In this document: one piece after another, positions 25,260-32,928 of the stretch
Numbering within the stretch: position 1 is the stretch's first letter
Layout: the number at the start of each line of letters is the position of its first letter
NCBI RefSeq assembly: GCF_010894475.1
Contig: NZ_JAAIYB010000039.1
Coordinates: 1-32,928 of the forward strand
Length of the DNA stretch: 32,928 nucleotides
Direction of reading: 5' to 3'
Source of the DNA: Myxococcus vastator
GTDB taxonomy: Bacteria; Myxococcota; Myxococcia; Myxococcales; Myxococcaceae
Translations under genes and position numbers: made by a program
Notes under the pieces: generated by a model
What the model was told of the DNA's origin: nothing
The model's input: the letters and a program-made list of their open reading frames with translations, nothing else
The model's database searches: none

Positions 25260-26100
25260 CGCGGCGGGCGCCCACGTGGAGACGCGCACGTTGTGGCGGT
25301 TCCTGGCCGGAGACCTGCGACCCGTCTGGACACGGCTGCTCGAAGGCGCGGTGGGGGCGCCCACCGCGCGCGCGGATGACCGGCTCGTCTACGGCGTCAT
25401 CGACGAGCTGCGCGAGCGCACGTCCGCGTTCCTGGCCCGGCGATACCCCGGCCTGCCCATCAACGAAGAGGGAGTGTCCCCGTGGCCGCCCCAGGGTGAC
25501 TGCTGCGTGGTCGACCTGGTGGACGGCACCAACAGCCTCCTCCTGGGCGCGCCCCTCTTCGGGCTGCAGTTCGCCAGCGTGGTGGGAGGCCGTGTCGAGG
25601 AAGCCGTCATCTTCCTGCCCACGGAAGAGCGGCTGGGCGGCGGGGGCCTCCATGTCAGCGGGCGCGGCCAAGGCGCCTTCGTCATCCTCCAGGGAGAGAC
25701 GGCCATTCCCCTGCGCGTCTCCTCGGTGGAGCAACTGGCGCGGGCCTCCATCGCCGTCGACGGGACGACGCCCACGGTGGGGCGGCTCTACCACCCGCCC
25801 CTGGTCGCCGGGGTGACGCGCATCCGGAACTTCGGCGCCTTCTGCTGGGCGGGGACGCGGCTGGCGCGCGGCCATCACCTGCCCGTCAGCATCGACGCCG
25901 TCCTGGCCATCGACAACAAGCCCTGGGACCACCTGCCCGCCATCGGCCTCATCGAGGAGGCCGGTGGCCAGGTGACGTGCTTCGACGGCGCGCCCTGGTC
26001 GCTCACGCGCTGCACCGAGCTGCTCTTCTCCAACGGGCAACTGCATGCCCCCCTCCTGAAGCACCTGGCAGACGCGGGCCTGGCACGGAGGGAGACGTGA
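25249..26100 (+). CDS. Inositol-monophosphatase-family sugar phosphatase
   Basis: The 283-residue protein shows the lithium-sensitive phosphatase signature: an acidic NEEG near 76-79, VDLVDGTNSLL near 88-98 (equivalent to DPIDGTxNF) and WDHLPAIGLIEEAGGQV near 225-241 (equivalent to WDxAAxxLIxxEAGG). These supply the residues for two or three Mg2+ ions. The family acts on inositol phosphates, fructose bisphosphate, histidinol phosphate or 3'-phosphoadenosine phosphate. GmhB already supplies the heptose phosphatase step, so this enzyme may act on a later sugar phosphate specific to this pathway (inference). The ATG at 25249 lies within the end of gmhA; its stop shares one base with the next start (TGATG). 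Confidence 0.88.
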   Translation: MRSDAAGAHVETRTLWRFLAGDLRPVWTRLLEGAVGAPTARADDRLVYGVIDELRERTSAFLARRYPGLPINEEGVSPWPPQGDCCVVDLVDGTNSLLLGAPLFGLQFASVVGGRVEEAVIFLPTEERLGGGGLHVSGRGQGAFVILQGETAIPLRVSSVEQLARASIAVDGTTPTVGRLYHPPLVAGVTRIRNFGAFCWAGTRLARGHHLPVSIDAVLAIDNKPWDHLPAIGLIEEAGGQVTCFDGAPWSLTRCTELLFSNGQLHAPLLKHLADAGLARRET

Positions 26101-26672
26101 TGGCGTCCACGGTCACCGTGCTGTGTGGTTGGCCCCTCTCCGGGAAGAGCGAGACGGCCGCCCTGCTGGGTCCGCCCCTGGGAGCGCATGTCATCGACAT
26201 CGACGTGCTCGCCCGAGCAGGCATCGGTCCACCGGAGCCCGACTGGGAGGCCACGGAGGCGGGACGGCAGCGGAACCTGAACCGGATGACCATGGCCTAT
26301 GAGCTGTTCCACCAGGCCGTGCGCATCCACCTGGAGGTCGCTCGGCCCCCGCGCTCGCTGGTCGCGGTCACCACCTACTCGCGGCCTTCGAGCTGGGAGT
26401 ACCTCCTGCGCGTGCTCGAGCCCCATGCGCACACGCGGCTCAAGGTGCTCTGGCTCCGACCCGCGGACGACGCCCCCGAGGCCGTACAAGAGCTGCTGAG
26501 TCAACGCGCCCGAGCCGGGTACTGCGGCGGCTGCACGACGCTGGAGGAGTACCTCGACGTGAAGGCGCGCTTCGTCCCTCCGCCCGTCCCCCACCAGGTC
26601 ATCGAGACGTGGTTCCGCCATTCCCCCGAGGCCTGCGCCAGGCGCGCCCTCGAGTACGTCCTGGACGCCTAG
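26100..26672 (+). CDS. Small P-loop NTPase, putative kinase
   Basis: The protein has 190 residues. The Walker A motif near the N-terminus is GWPLSGKSE (GxxxxGKS), followed by VIDIDVLAR, where the aspartates fit the DxD or Walker-B-like strand of small-molecule kinases (AAA_33, gluconate or APS kinase type). LWLRPADD near 118-125 resembles the strand before the lid, and a lid Arg pair is suggested by SQRARAGY. No adenylate-kinase-type NMP-binding motif was identified. It is probably a cytoplasmic ATP-dependent kinase of a sugar or polyol in the pathway, but the acceptor is unknown. The start overlaps the upstream stop by one base. Confidence 0.72.
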   Translation: MASTVTVLCGWPLSGKSETAALLGPPLGAHVIDIDVLARAGIGPPEPDWEATEAGRQRNLNRMTMAYELFHQAVRIHLEVARPPRSLVAVTTYSRPSSWEYLLRVLEPHAHTRLKVLWLRPADDAPEAVQELLSQRARAGYCGGCTTLEEYLDVKARFVPPPVPHQVIETWFRHSPEACARRALEYVLDA

Positions 26673-26680
26673 GAGTCGCC

Positions 26681-28006
26681 ATGCTCTTCCACCGACGCTT
26701 CGAGCACCGCTATCCGCGCATCGTCCGCGGGCGCGGCGCGAGGTTGTACGACGACGCGGGCAACGCCTGGCTGGACGCCGTGGGCGGCGCGGGCGTCGCC
26801 ATCCTGGGACATGGCCTGGAGGAGCTGGCGCGGCAGGCCGCGGAGTCGATGCGGCACGTCAGCTACCTGCACGGCATGCAGTTCACCACGCCCGAGCTGG
26901 AGACCTACGGCGAGCGGCTGGTGGCCCTGGCTCCGGCCAACATCTCCCACGTCCTCCTCATGGGGAGCGGCTCCGACGCGGTGGAGACGGCCATCAAGCT
27001 GGCGTACCAGTTCCACCTGGGCAAGACGGGGAGCCCGCGCAAGCACAAGGTGATTGCCACCGAGCCGGGCTACCACGGCGCCACCGCGCTGGCCCTGGCC
27101 GTGACGGGAAAGCCGCGCGACCGGCTGCTGTTCGACGGGCTGCTGCGCGAGCAATGCTTCATCCCCGCGCCGGATGCCTACCGACGGCCGGAGTCCGGCG
27201 AGGCCTGCGCCGAAGCGCTGGAACGGAAGATCCTGGAAGAGGGCGCCGAGAGCTGCCTGGCCTTCATCGTCGAGCCGGTGATTGGCGCCTCCATGGGCGT
27301 CAGCGTCCCGCCACCGGGCTACCTCCAGCGCGTCCGGGACATCTGCGACCGTCACGACGTCACCCTCATCTTCGACGAGGTGATGTGCGGCTTCGGCCGC
27401 TGCGGCACGTGGTTCGCGTCCGAGCACTCGGGCGTCCAGGCGGACATCATCGTCCAGGGCAAGGGGATGGCGGCGGGCCTGCTTCCGCTGTCCGCCGTCT
27501 ATGCCAGCCGCGACATCGTGGACGGCATCCATCGGGATGGCGCCAACTTCGCCCACGGATTCACCTTCACCAACCACCCCTTCTCCGCGGCGGTGGGCCT
27601 GCGGGTGCTCGACGTCATCGAGCGGCAGGGCTTGCTGGACAACGTCCAACGCCAGGGTGACGCCCTGCGCGCGAAGCTGCGGGAGCTGACCGCCTTCTCC
27701 TGGGTGGACGACGTGCGCGGCCTGGGGCTCTTCTGCGGCCTCGAGCTCGTCGCCGACAAGCGCACCCGCCGCGCCTTTCCCAGGACGGCGCGGCTGGCGG
27801 AGCAGGTGCTGCAGCGGGCCATGCGGCGGGGCGGCAACTTCTACTTCTCCATTGGCTACCTGCCGGACGGCAGCGGCGACTCCATCCTGGTGATGCCGCC
27901 CTACACCGTCACCCCCGAGGAGCTGGACGCCATGGTGGCCGTGCTGCGCGACACCTTCGCGGAGCTGGACGCCGACGCCCAGGCCCTGGCTCGACAGGCC
28001 GCGTAG
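26681..28006 (+). CDS. Class III PLP aminotransferase
   Basis: The 441-residue protein has the fold-type I class III (omega/ornithine aminotransferase, GSA aminomutase) layout: LMGSGSDAVETAIKLA (PLP phosphate loop, near 88-103), GYHGAT with the ring-stacking aromatic, LIFDEVMCGFGRCG (Asp that pairs with the pyridine nitrogen) and IIVQGKGMAAGLLPLSAV, with the Schiff-base lysine near residue 260. These enzymes move amino groups to aldehydes or ketones at chain ends. In this operon it could aminate a carbonyl made by the DAO or amine-oxidase flavoproteins. GGAG of the upstream TAGGAGTCGCC lies 7 bases before the ATG at 26681. An LPS role is unusual for this class. Confidence 0.92.
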   Translation: MLFHRRFEHRYPRIVRGRGARLYDDAGNAWLDAVGGAGVAILGHGLEELARQAAESMRHVSYLHGMQFTTPELETYGERLVALAPANISHVLLMGSGSDAVETAIKLAYQFHLGKTGSPRKHKVIATEPGYHGATALALAVTGKPRDRLLFDGLLREQCFIPAPDAYRRPESGEACAEALERKILEEGAESCLAFIVEPVIGASMGVSVPPPGYLQRVRDICDRHDVTLIFDEVMCGFGRCGTWFASEHSGVQADIIVQGKGMAAGLLPLSAVYASRDIVDGIHRDGANFAHGFTFTNHPFSAAVGLRVLDVIERQGLLDNVQRQGDALRAKLRELTAFSWVDDVRGLGLFCGLELVADKRTRRAFPRTARLAEQVLQRAMRRGGNFYFSIGYLPDGSGDSILVMPPYTVTPEELDAMVAVLRDTFAELDADAQALARQAA

Positions 28007-28024
28007 CCCCGGGAGCGAGCCACC

Positions 28025-29089
28025 ATGGACATCCGGACCGACTGCCTGCACTTCAACGGCTACAAGCCCTGCGGCCCGCACAAGGCGCGGGGGACGCACT
28101 GCGACGGCTGCGCCGACTACCAGCCCGCCACCGGCAACGTGCTCATCATCAAGCTCCAGGCCGCGGGCGAGGTGGTGCGCAACACGCCGCTGCTCCACGC
28201 CATCCGCCAGCGGCACCCGGGGGCGCGCATCTTCTGGCTGACGCACTACCCGGAGCTGGTGCCCCGGCGAGAGGTCTTCAAGGTGCTGCGCTACGACCTC
28301 GCGGGCGTGACGACGGTGCTCGACCTGCGCTTCGACCTCGTGCTGTCCCTGGACAAGGACGTGGAGGCGTGCGCGCTGGCGAACCGCGTGGACGGCCGGG
28401 TGAAGAAGGGCTTCACGCAGAAGGACGGCGTCATCCTGCCCTTCGACGGGGACAGCCAGCGCAAGTGGCGCACGGGCGTCTTCGACGACTTGATGAAGGC
28501 GAACACCCGGCACTACGTCCAGGAGCTGTTCGACATCTGCGGCTTCGCCTTCCAGGGCGAGGAATACATCCTGCCCGACTACACCCAGCCCCAGGTGGAG
28601 CTCGAGCCGGGCAAGCAGGTGGTGATGCTCAACACGGGCGCTGGGAGCCAATGGAAGCCGCGGCTCTACTCGGCCGCGAACTGGGCGACCCTGGCCAGAC
28701 GCTTGAAGGAGACGGGCCGCGAGGTCGTGCTCGTGGGCGGGCCCGACGAGCACGAGCGCAACCTGGAGATTTCGGCGCGGGCTGGCGTCCGCTACTTCGG
28801 CGTCCAGCCCTTCGACGGCTTCATCGGGTTGCTGAGTCTGGCCGACGTCGTGGTGACGTCGGTGACGTTCGCGTTCCACGCGGCCGTGGGGCTGCGCAAG
28901 CGCATCGTCCTGCTGAACAACACGTTCAACCGGCACGAGTTCTACATGTATGGCCGGGGCACGGTGCTCGAACCGGAGGTGCCCTGCCTCATGTGCTACA
29001 AGCAGGACTTCGATGCGGGCTGCGTCCAGCGCGACTGCATGGACCTGCTGCCCCCCGAGCAGATTCTCCGCGCCGTCGGAGCGGTCTGA
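28025..29089 (+). CDS. GT9 (heptosyltransferase-type) glycosyltransferase with Cys-rich N-terminus
   Basis: The 354-residue protein is a GT-B enzyme of family 9, which transfers heptose from ADP-heptose. The core starts at VLIIKLQAAGEVVRNTPLLHAI. In characterised WaaC-type enzymes the first loop reads GDxxxxxP, with the Asp as catalytic base; here it is Glu. NTGAGSQWKPRLYSAANWATLA is the donor-side glycine-rich loop, followed by VLVGGPDE. The first 33 residues add a cysteine cluster (CLHFNGYKPCGPHKARG and CDGC), and the C-terminus has CLMCYKQDF and further cysteines, which could bind zinc or iron-sulfur. A ribosome binding site is not obvious in GGGAGCGAGCC, but GGGAG is usable. The heptose genes upstream make ADP-D,D-heptose the likely donor. 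Confidence 0.88.
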   Translation: MDIRTDCLHFNGYKPCGPHKARGTHCDGCADYQPATGNVLIIKLQAAGEVVRNTPLLHAIRQRHPGARIFWLTHYPELVPRREVFKVLRYDLAGVTTVLDLRFDLVLSLDKDVEACALANRVDGRVKKGFTQKDGVILPFDGDSQRKWRTGVFDDLMKANTRHYVQELFDICGFAFQGEEYILPDYTQPQVELEPGKQVVMLNTGAGSQWKPRLYSAANWATLARRLKETGREVVLVGGPDEHERNLEISARAGVRYFGVQPFDGFIGLLSLADVVVTSVTFAFHAAVGLRKRIVLLNNTFNRHEFYMYGRGTVLEPEVPCLMCYKQDFDAGCVQRDCMDLLPPEQILRAVGAV

Positions 29090-29091
29090 AC

Positions 29092-30816
29092 GTGGCGCCC
29101 GACGCTCCTCAGGATGAGGTGGACGTCGCCATCGTCGGTGGTGGCGTGGGCGGGTGCTACCTCGGCTACCGGCTCCTGTCAGGTGTCACGCCCCACGGGC
29201 TCGCGCCTCTCGCGGCGCTGCGCCAGGGCCGGGGGCAGCTCCGAGTGGGGTTGTACGAAAGCTCGGGGCGCCTTGGAGGCCGGCTGTGGTCGGTCCGGCT
29301 GCCCGGCCTGCCGGACGTCGCCGCGGACTTCGGCGGCATGCGCTTCCACGACCAGTTGCAGCTCGTGGCCGACCTCATCCAGCACCTCGGGCTGGCGGAC
29401 CAGGTGACGGACTTCTCGTTCGGCCAGCCGGAGAACTTCGCGTACCTGCGGGGCGTGCGCTTCCGGCAACGGGAGCTGGCGGCGACGGCGCTCGCGCGAA
29501 GCGCCACACCCCTGCCCTACCGGCTGCGCACGGCCGAGCGGCGCCTGGGGCCGTCCGGCCTGGAGCAACACGTCACCGACGCCGCGCTGCCCGGCTTCAG
29601 CGGCCTGCGCGCGCGCTACCACGCCGCCTTCGAGCGTCAGGCCTGGGAGGACGTCACCGCCTTGGAGCGGGAGTACACCCAACGCAAGGCCGCCGCCCGA
29701 ATCGACGGAGCGCCGCTGCACGCGCTGTCGTGGCGGACCTTGCTCGGCCAGGTGCTCGGCCAGGAAGCCATCCAACTGGTGAAGGATGCCGATGGCTACG
29801 ACAACGTCTCCGCGAACGGGAACGCCGCGGACTGGCTGGACGTGCTCTTCCACGCCCCCATCGACGGCCGCTACCGGCGCCTCCGAGGCGGCTTCGACGC
29901 CCTGCCCCTGGCGCTGCACGCGCGCTACCGAGCGGCGGGAGGCACCACGTCGCTGCACCACCACTTGCGCCGACTCGACAGGCACCCAGGCGCCGGTGAC
30001 ATGCCCGCATACACGCTGCACTTCGCGGCGCCGGATGGGGGCATGCCGCGCCGGGTGAGGGCGCGCTGCGTGCTGCTCGCGCTCCCTCAACACGCCCTGG
30101 AGTCGCTCGACCCGGGCACCTTCCTCTTCGAGGACGCGGCGCTGAATCGCAACCTCCGCGGCGTGCGCGCCGTCCCGGCCGTGAAGCTGTTCCTCGCGTA
30201 CCCGTTCTCCTGGTGGGAGCAGACTGGCGTCTCCCGAGGGCGCAGCACCACCGACCTGCCACTGCGTCAGCTCTGGTACTGGGCCGGCGACGACGCTCAG
30301 CGCCCTCCCGCCGTGCTCCTGGCCTCGTACACCAGCGGCGCCGACGCGGCGTATTGGAGCGGCCTCCGCGCGGGCGAGCTGTATCCGGACTCGAACGGGC
30401 CACGGGAGGCGCCGACCCTGCCCGCCGATGCGCCCGCCAGCCGCCGGATGGTCGAGCGTGCCCACGCGATGTTGCTGGAGCTCCACGGTGTCCAGGACGC
30501 TCCCCGGCCCGTCGCCGCGCGCTGCCAGGACTGGTCCGACGCGCCCCACGGAGGCGGTTGGCACGTCTGGCGGGAGCACCACGTCTCCGGTGACATCATC
30601 CCCGCGATGCGCAAGCCGCTCGCCGACGAGCAGGTCTTCATCGTCAGCGACTGCTGGTCCCATGACCCGGGCTCGGTGCACGGCACGCTGGCCACCGCGG
30701 AGTGCACCCTGCAGGACCACCTGGGCCTCGGCTGGCCCGCCTGGCTCCGGCGCGAAGGGACCCGCCTGGGTCCGCGCGGGACAGCGAAGGCAATCCCCTC
30801 ACGAGGAGGCGTTTGA
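29092..30816 (+). CDS. Flavin amine oxidase-type FAD oxidoreductase
   Basis: The 574-residue protein starts at a GTG 2 bases after the GT9 stop; longer in-frame upstream sequence lies within the GT9 gene and is not coding. The ADP-binding motif AIVGGGVGGCYLGYRL is near residues 15-30, and the second conserved segment YESSGRLGGRLWS matches the ExxxRxGGR of amine oxidases and protoporphyrinogen oxidase. ADFGGMRFH follows, as in that family's GG.RF motif. Near the C-terminus VFIVSDCWSHDPGSVHGTLATAE replaces the usual GD...G.veGA segment. Such enzymes oxidise amines or saturated carbons. Its place beside an aminotransferase and a sugar transferase is odd for LPS and suggests modification of an aminated sugar or lipid. 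Confidence 0.87.
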   Translation: MAPDAPQDEVDVAIVGGGVGGCYLGYRLLSGVTPHGLAPLAALRQGRGQLRVGLYESSGRLGGRLWSVRLPGLPDVAADFGGMRFHDQLQLVADLIQHLGLADQVTDFSFGQPENFAYLRGVRFRQRELAATALARSATPLPYRLRTAERRLGPSGLEQHVTDAALPGFSGLRARYHAAFERQAWEDVTALEREYTQRKAAARIDGAPLHALSWRTLLGQVLGQEAIQLVKDADGYDNVSANGNAADWLDVLFHAPIDGRYRRLRGGFDALPLALHARYRAAGGTTSLHHHLRRLDRHPGAGDMPAYTLHFAAPDGGMPRRVRARCVLLALPQHALESLDPGTFLFEDAALNRNLRGVRAVPAVKLFLAYPFSWWEQTGVSRGRSTTDLPLRQLWYWAGDDAQRPPAVLLASYTSGADAAYWSGLRAGELYPDSNGPREAPTLPADAPASRRMVERAHAMLLELHGVQDAPRPVAARCQDWSDAPHGGGWHVWREHHVSGDIIPAMRKPLADEQVFIVSDCWSHDPGSVHGTLATAECTLQDHLGLGWPAWLRREGTRLGPRGTAKAIPSRGGV

Positions 30817-30819
30817 ACC

Positions 30820-32112
30820 ATGGCGCTGAGCGTGCCCGAGGGCTACCGCCCTCTCCAGAAGCAGAGCCTGCCCGACTACCTCTCCAGCCACCCCCACCTC
30901 GCGAAGCAGCTGGGAGGCGGCGCGACGGACTGGCACAGCCAGGAGGTGAGTGACGGAAACGTGAACCAGGTGTTCCTGGTCCACGGCCCCGCCGGCAGCG
31001 TCTGCGTCAAGCAGTCCCTGCCCTACGTCCGGCTGGTGGGTGAGTCCTGGCCCCTGACGCTGGAGCGCATCCACTTCGAACATCAGGCGCTGCTCGAACA
31101 CGGCCGCCATGTCCCCGGGCGCGTCCCCCAGGTCCTCCACCATGACGCCAGGCAATATGTCCTGGTCCTCGAATGCCTGACGCCGCACATCATCCTCCGC
31201 AAGGGGATGACCGCCGGCGTCTGCTACCCACGCCTCGCCGGACACCTGGCGGACTACCTGGCCCGGTCGCTGTTCTTCTCCTCCGACCTGGCCCTCACCG
31301 CGGAGGAGAAACGGCGCCGGGTGGCCACCTTCGGTGCCAACAGCGCGATGTGCCAGATCATGGAGGACATGGTCTTCACGGAGCCCTACCAGCTTCACCC
31401 GCGCAACCGGTGGACCTCGCCCCAGTTGGATGGCCTCGCGGCCGAGGTCCGCGACGACGTGGACCTGAAGCTGGCGGCGTCCCGCCTCAAGCACCAGTAC
31501 CTGACGCGGGCAGAGGCGCTCATCCACGGGGACCTCCACACCGGCTCCATCATGGTGACGCAGGAGGACACGCGGGTCATCGACCAGGAGTTCGCCTTCT
31601 ACGGCCCCATGGGGTTCGACGTGGGCGCCCTGATGGCCAACCTGCTCATCAACTACTTCAGTCAGGAGGGCCACACCACCGATGCGTCGCCGCGCGCCCC
31701 CTATCAGGCCTGGGTCCTGGAGACGCTGGAGGCCCTGTGGTCAGGCTTCCACGACGGGTTCCTGGCGCTCTGGGAGGCGCACGGCCGCGGCGACGCCTAT
31801 CCCTCCGCGCTGTTCACCTCACCAGCCGAACGGCGCACGCTCACCGAGGAACGCCGACGCTGGCTCCAGGGGCTGCTGGGTGAAAGCCTGGCGTTCGCGG
31901 GCGCGAAGATGCTCCGCCGCATCTTCGGGCTCGCGCACAACCTGGACCTGGAGAGCATCACCGACCCGGACCGCCGCGCCAGTTGCGAGCGCGCGTGCGT
32001 CGAGCTGGGACGCGCCCTCCTCCTCGCCCCCGGGCGCTACCGCGCCATCACCGACGTCACCACGGTGGCGAGGGACCTCGCGGAGCACCTCCGACCCAAG
32101 CGCAGAGGGTAG
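30820..32112 (+). CDS. mtnK: S-methyl-5-thioribose kinase-like protein
   Basis: The 430-residue protein matches MtnK of the methionine salvage pathway (APH fold): EVSDGNVNQVFLV, KQSLPYVRLVGESWPLT (a hallmark of the family), the catalytic loop HGDLHTGS near residue 236, and DQEFAFYGPMGFDVG, where most MtnK have DPEFAFYGP. MtnK phosphorylates 5-methylthioribose at C1. No mtnA or other salvage gene is near. GAGGAGG lies 10 bases upstream of the ATG, the best ribosome binding site in the operon. It is last of the eleven genes. It may be ordinary salvage captured by position, or a paralogue that phosphorylates C1 of another sugar; sequence alone cannot separate these. Confidence 0.87.
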   Translation: MALSVPEGYRPLQKQSLPDYLSSHPHLAKQLGGGATDWHSQEVSDGNVNQVFLVHGPAGSVCVKQSLPYVRLVGESWPLTLERIHFEHQALLEHGRHVPGRVPQVLHHDARQYVLVLECLTPHIILRKGMTAGVCYPRLAGHLADYLARSLFFSSDLALTAEEKRRRVATFGANSAMCQIMEDMVFTEPYQLHPRNRWTSPQLDGLAAEVRDDVDLKLAASRLKHQYLTRAEALIHGDLHTGSIMVTQEDTRVIDQEFAFYGPMGFDVGALMANLLINYFSQEGHTTDASPRAPYQAWVLETLEALWSGFHDGFLALWEAHGRGDAYPSALFTSPAERRTLTEERRRWLQGLLGESLAFAGAKMLRRIFGLAHNLDLESITDPDRRASCERACVELGRALLLAPGRYRAITDVTTVARDLAEHLRPKRRG

Positions 32113-32124
32113 GCGCGGCGCCCG

Positions 32125-32811
32125 TCACGTCCCTGTCTTGGCGATGGGGGCCAGGGCGCCCGACAGCTCGTTGAACTTCTCCCCCAGCGGCCGGATGACG
32201 TGCTTCTCGATGGCGTAGTAGCTGGAGAGCTGCTCCAGCGGGACGCGCCGCATGTGCCAACGGCCATTCAGGTCACACCCGATGGCGTTCTTCTGGAAGC
32301 CGCCGCTCAGCCACCCGTCGCTCTCGCCCTGGCTGGTGCGCTCGATGCGGAAGTACTTCCATATCTTGTCCGCGGTGATGACGACCGGCTCGTCCGGGTC
32401 CTCGGGACGAGGCTCGGCGACGCCGAACCAGCACTCCGGCCCCGCGGCGTCGCTCACGTAGGCGTCATTGAAGCCCAGCCATATCCAGATGAAGGCCAGC
32501 AGCTTCACGTCCCGTGCCCGGCTGTCATCCACCGCGGTGCCCGCGGGGACATGGAGCGGGTCCACATAGAAGCGGCCAAGCCAGGACGGCAGCCAGAGGT
32601 AGAACGGGTACGAGCTGTCATCCGACAGGAGGTAGCCGCTCGCGTTGGAGAACAGCTTGTTGCCCGCGAGGCACTTCAAGCTGACGCCATACTCGCGGAT
32701 GGCGAACCGGACGCCGACAATCTCGAAGAACGAACGGATGTCTTTGTGGTGCTCGGAGAAGTTCGAGTAGCTGCCAGGAATCTGGGTCAACACGTCTTTT
32801 CTGAAGGCCAT
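32125..32811 (-). CDS. Hypothetical protein, function unknown
   Basis: The protein has 228 residues from the ATG at 32811. A GTG at 32853 would add 14 residues, including two cysteines, and cannot be excluded; neither start has a good ribosome binding site. It is convergent with mtnK, ending only 12 bases from its stop. The protein is rich in aromatic residues (YPFYLWLPSWLGRFYVDP, FIWIWLGFNDAYVSD), has no clear signal peptide or membrane helix, and contains no motif I recognise. The aromatic-rich centre and acidic loop (EPRPEDPDEP) suggest a soluble globular protein. Codon use is typical of the host. Confidence 0.6.
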   Translation of the reverse strand: MAFRKDVLTQIPGSYSNFSEHHKDIRSFFEIVGVRFAIREYGVSLKCLAGNKLFSNASGYLLSDDSSYPFYLWLPSWLGRFYVDPLHVPAGTAVDDSRARDVKLLAFIWIWLGFNDAYVSDAAGPECWFGVAEPRPEDPDEPVVITADKIWKYFRIERTSQGESDGWLSGGFQKNAIGCDLNGRWHMRRVPLEQLSSYYAIEKHVIRPLGEKFNELSGALAPIAKTGT

Positions 32812-32928
32812 GACCCGATGACATTGCAGTCCGCATACCAAGCCACACTTCACACGCCGTCCGAGTCCGCGGGCTTGGACACACCTCCCCTCCCACCCCT
32901 TTCCGCGTCATCCCGCGACGCGCCTGCG
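32812..32928. other. Window end upstream of the hypothetical gene, nothing recognised
   Basis: These 117 bases are presumably the promoter side of the minus-strand hypothetical gene. No hairpin, promoter pair or further gene could be supported. Confidence 0.3.

Noticed and set aside
26669-28936. Very long open frame on the minus strand (also 6375-8372, 18917-21154, 21631-24042 and 724-2259)
   Set aside because: They lie fully opposite confident genes, have low-complexity His/Arg/Gln/Val/Leu-rich products, and arise because high third-position G+C in the real gene removes stop codons from the opposite strand.
28369-29091. N-terminal extension of the amine-oxidase frame back into the GT9 gene
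   Set aside because: The extra 241 codons overlap a well-supported GT9 gene in another frame and are Arg/Gly-rich without homology; the GTG at 29092 sits just before the FAD motif.

Overview
The window looks like a piece of a myxobacterial chromosome (Myxococcus, Corallococcus or a relative). The evidence is very high G+C at third codon positions, a secreted protein with a MYXO-CTERM-like tail (GCSC, a hydrophobic stretch, then RRRR), and long overlapping operons with spurious open frames on the opposite strand. No rRNA, tRNA, CRISPR array, integrase or transposase was seen.

Layout. (a) 1-6.4 kb is ordinary host sequence: the 3' part of a large Hsp70-family gene, a small four-cysteine protein on the minus strand, and a minus-strand pair for phosphate scavenging (a beta-propeller phytase-like surface protein, then a UshA-type 5'-nucleotidase). 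(b) 6468-8369 is gmd-rmd, the GDP-D-rhamnose route from GDP-mannose, followed by a strong hairpin terminator. (c) 8363-19419 is an insert of about 11 kb with visibly lower G+C. It is bounded by a perfect 218-bp direct repeat of the rmd 3' end (8145-8362 and 19420-19637). It holds a minus-strand APH-like phosphotransferase, then a plus-strand operon of nine tightly packed genes: Gfo/Idh oxidoreductase, DegT aminotransferase, Nudix hydrolase, second DegT aminotransferase, FAD monooxygenase, HAD phosphatase, a stand-alone CCA/poly(A)-polymerase-head nucleotidyltransferase, a DHA2 MFS exporter and an HlyD/EmrA adaptor. At its right end is a 5'-truncated, frameshifted gene remnant. (d) 19856-32112 is an 11-gene plus-strand operon. 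It carries hldE, gmhB and gmhA for nucleotide-activated heptose, mixed with an unrecognised 490-aa protein, a DAO-type flavoprotein, an inositol-monophosphatase-like enzyme, a P-loop protein, a class III aminotransferase, a GT9 glycosyltransferase, a flavin amine oxidase and an MtnK-type kinase. (e) A minus-strand gene of unknown function closes the window.

Reading. Before the insertion, gmd-rmd was probably followed directly by the heptose operon. The insert regenerated an intact rmd on its left and left an orphan 218-bp rmd tail on its right, so both flanking operons stayed intact. The insert has the parts list of a small amino-sugar or amino-cyclitol type metabolite cluster: dehydrogenase, transaminases and phosphatase as in the kanosamine (NtdC/NtdA/NtdB) and AHBA (RifL/RifK/RifM) pathways, plus a tailoring oxygenase, an EmrAB-like exporter and a possible self-resistance kinase. 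The heptose operon lacks hldD and carries amine- and carbonyl-forming enzymes that standard LPS core synthesis does not need. It may therefore make a modified heptose for a surface glycan or a heptose-derived small molecule. These pathway assignments are inferences from family membership and gene order.
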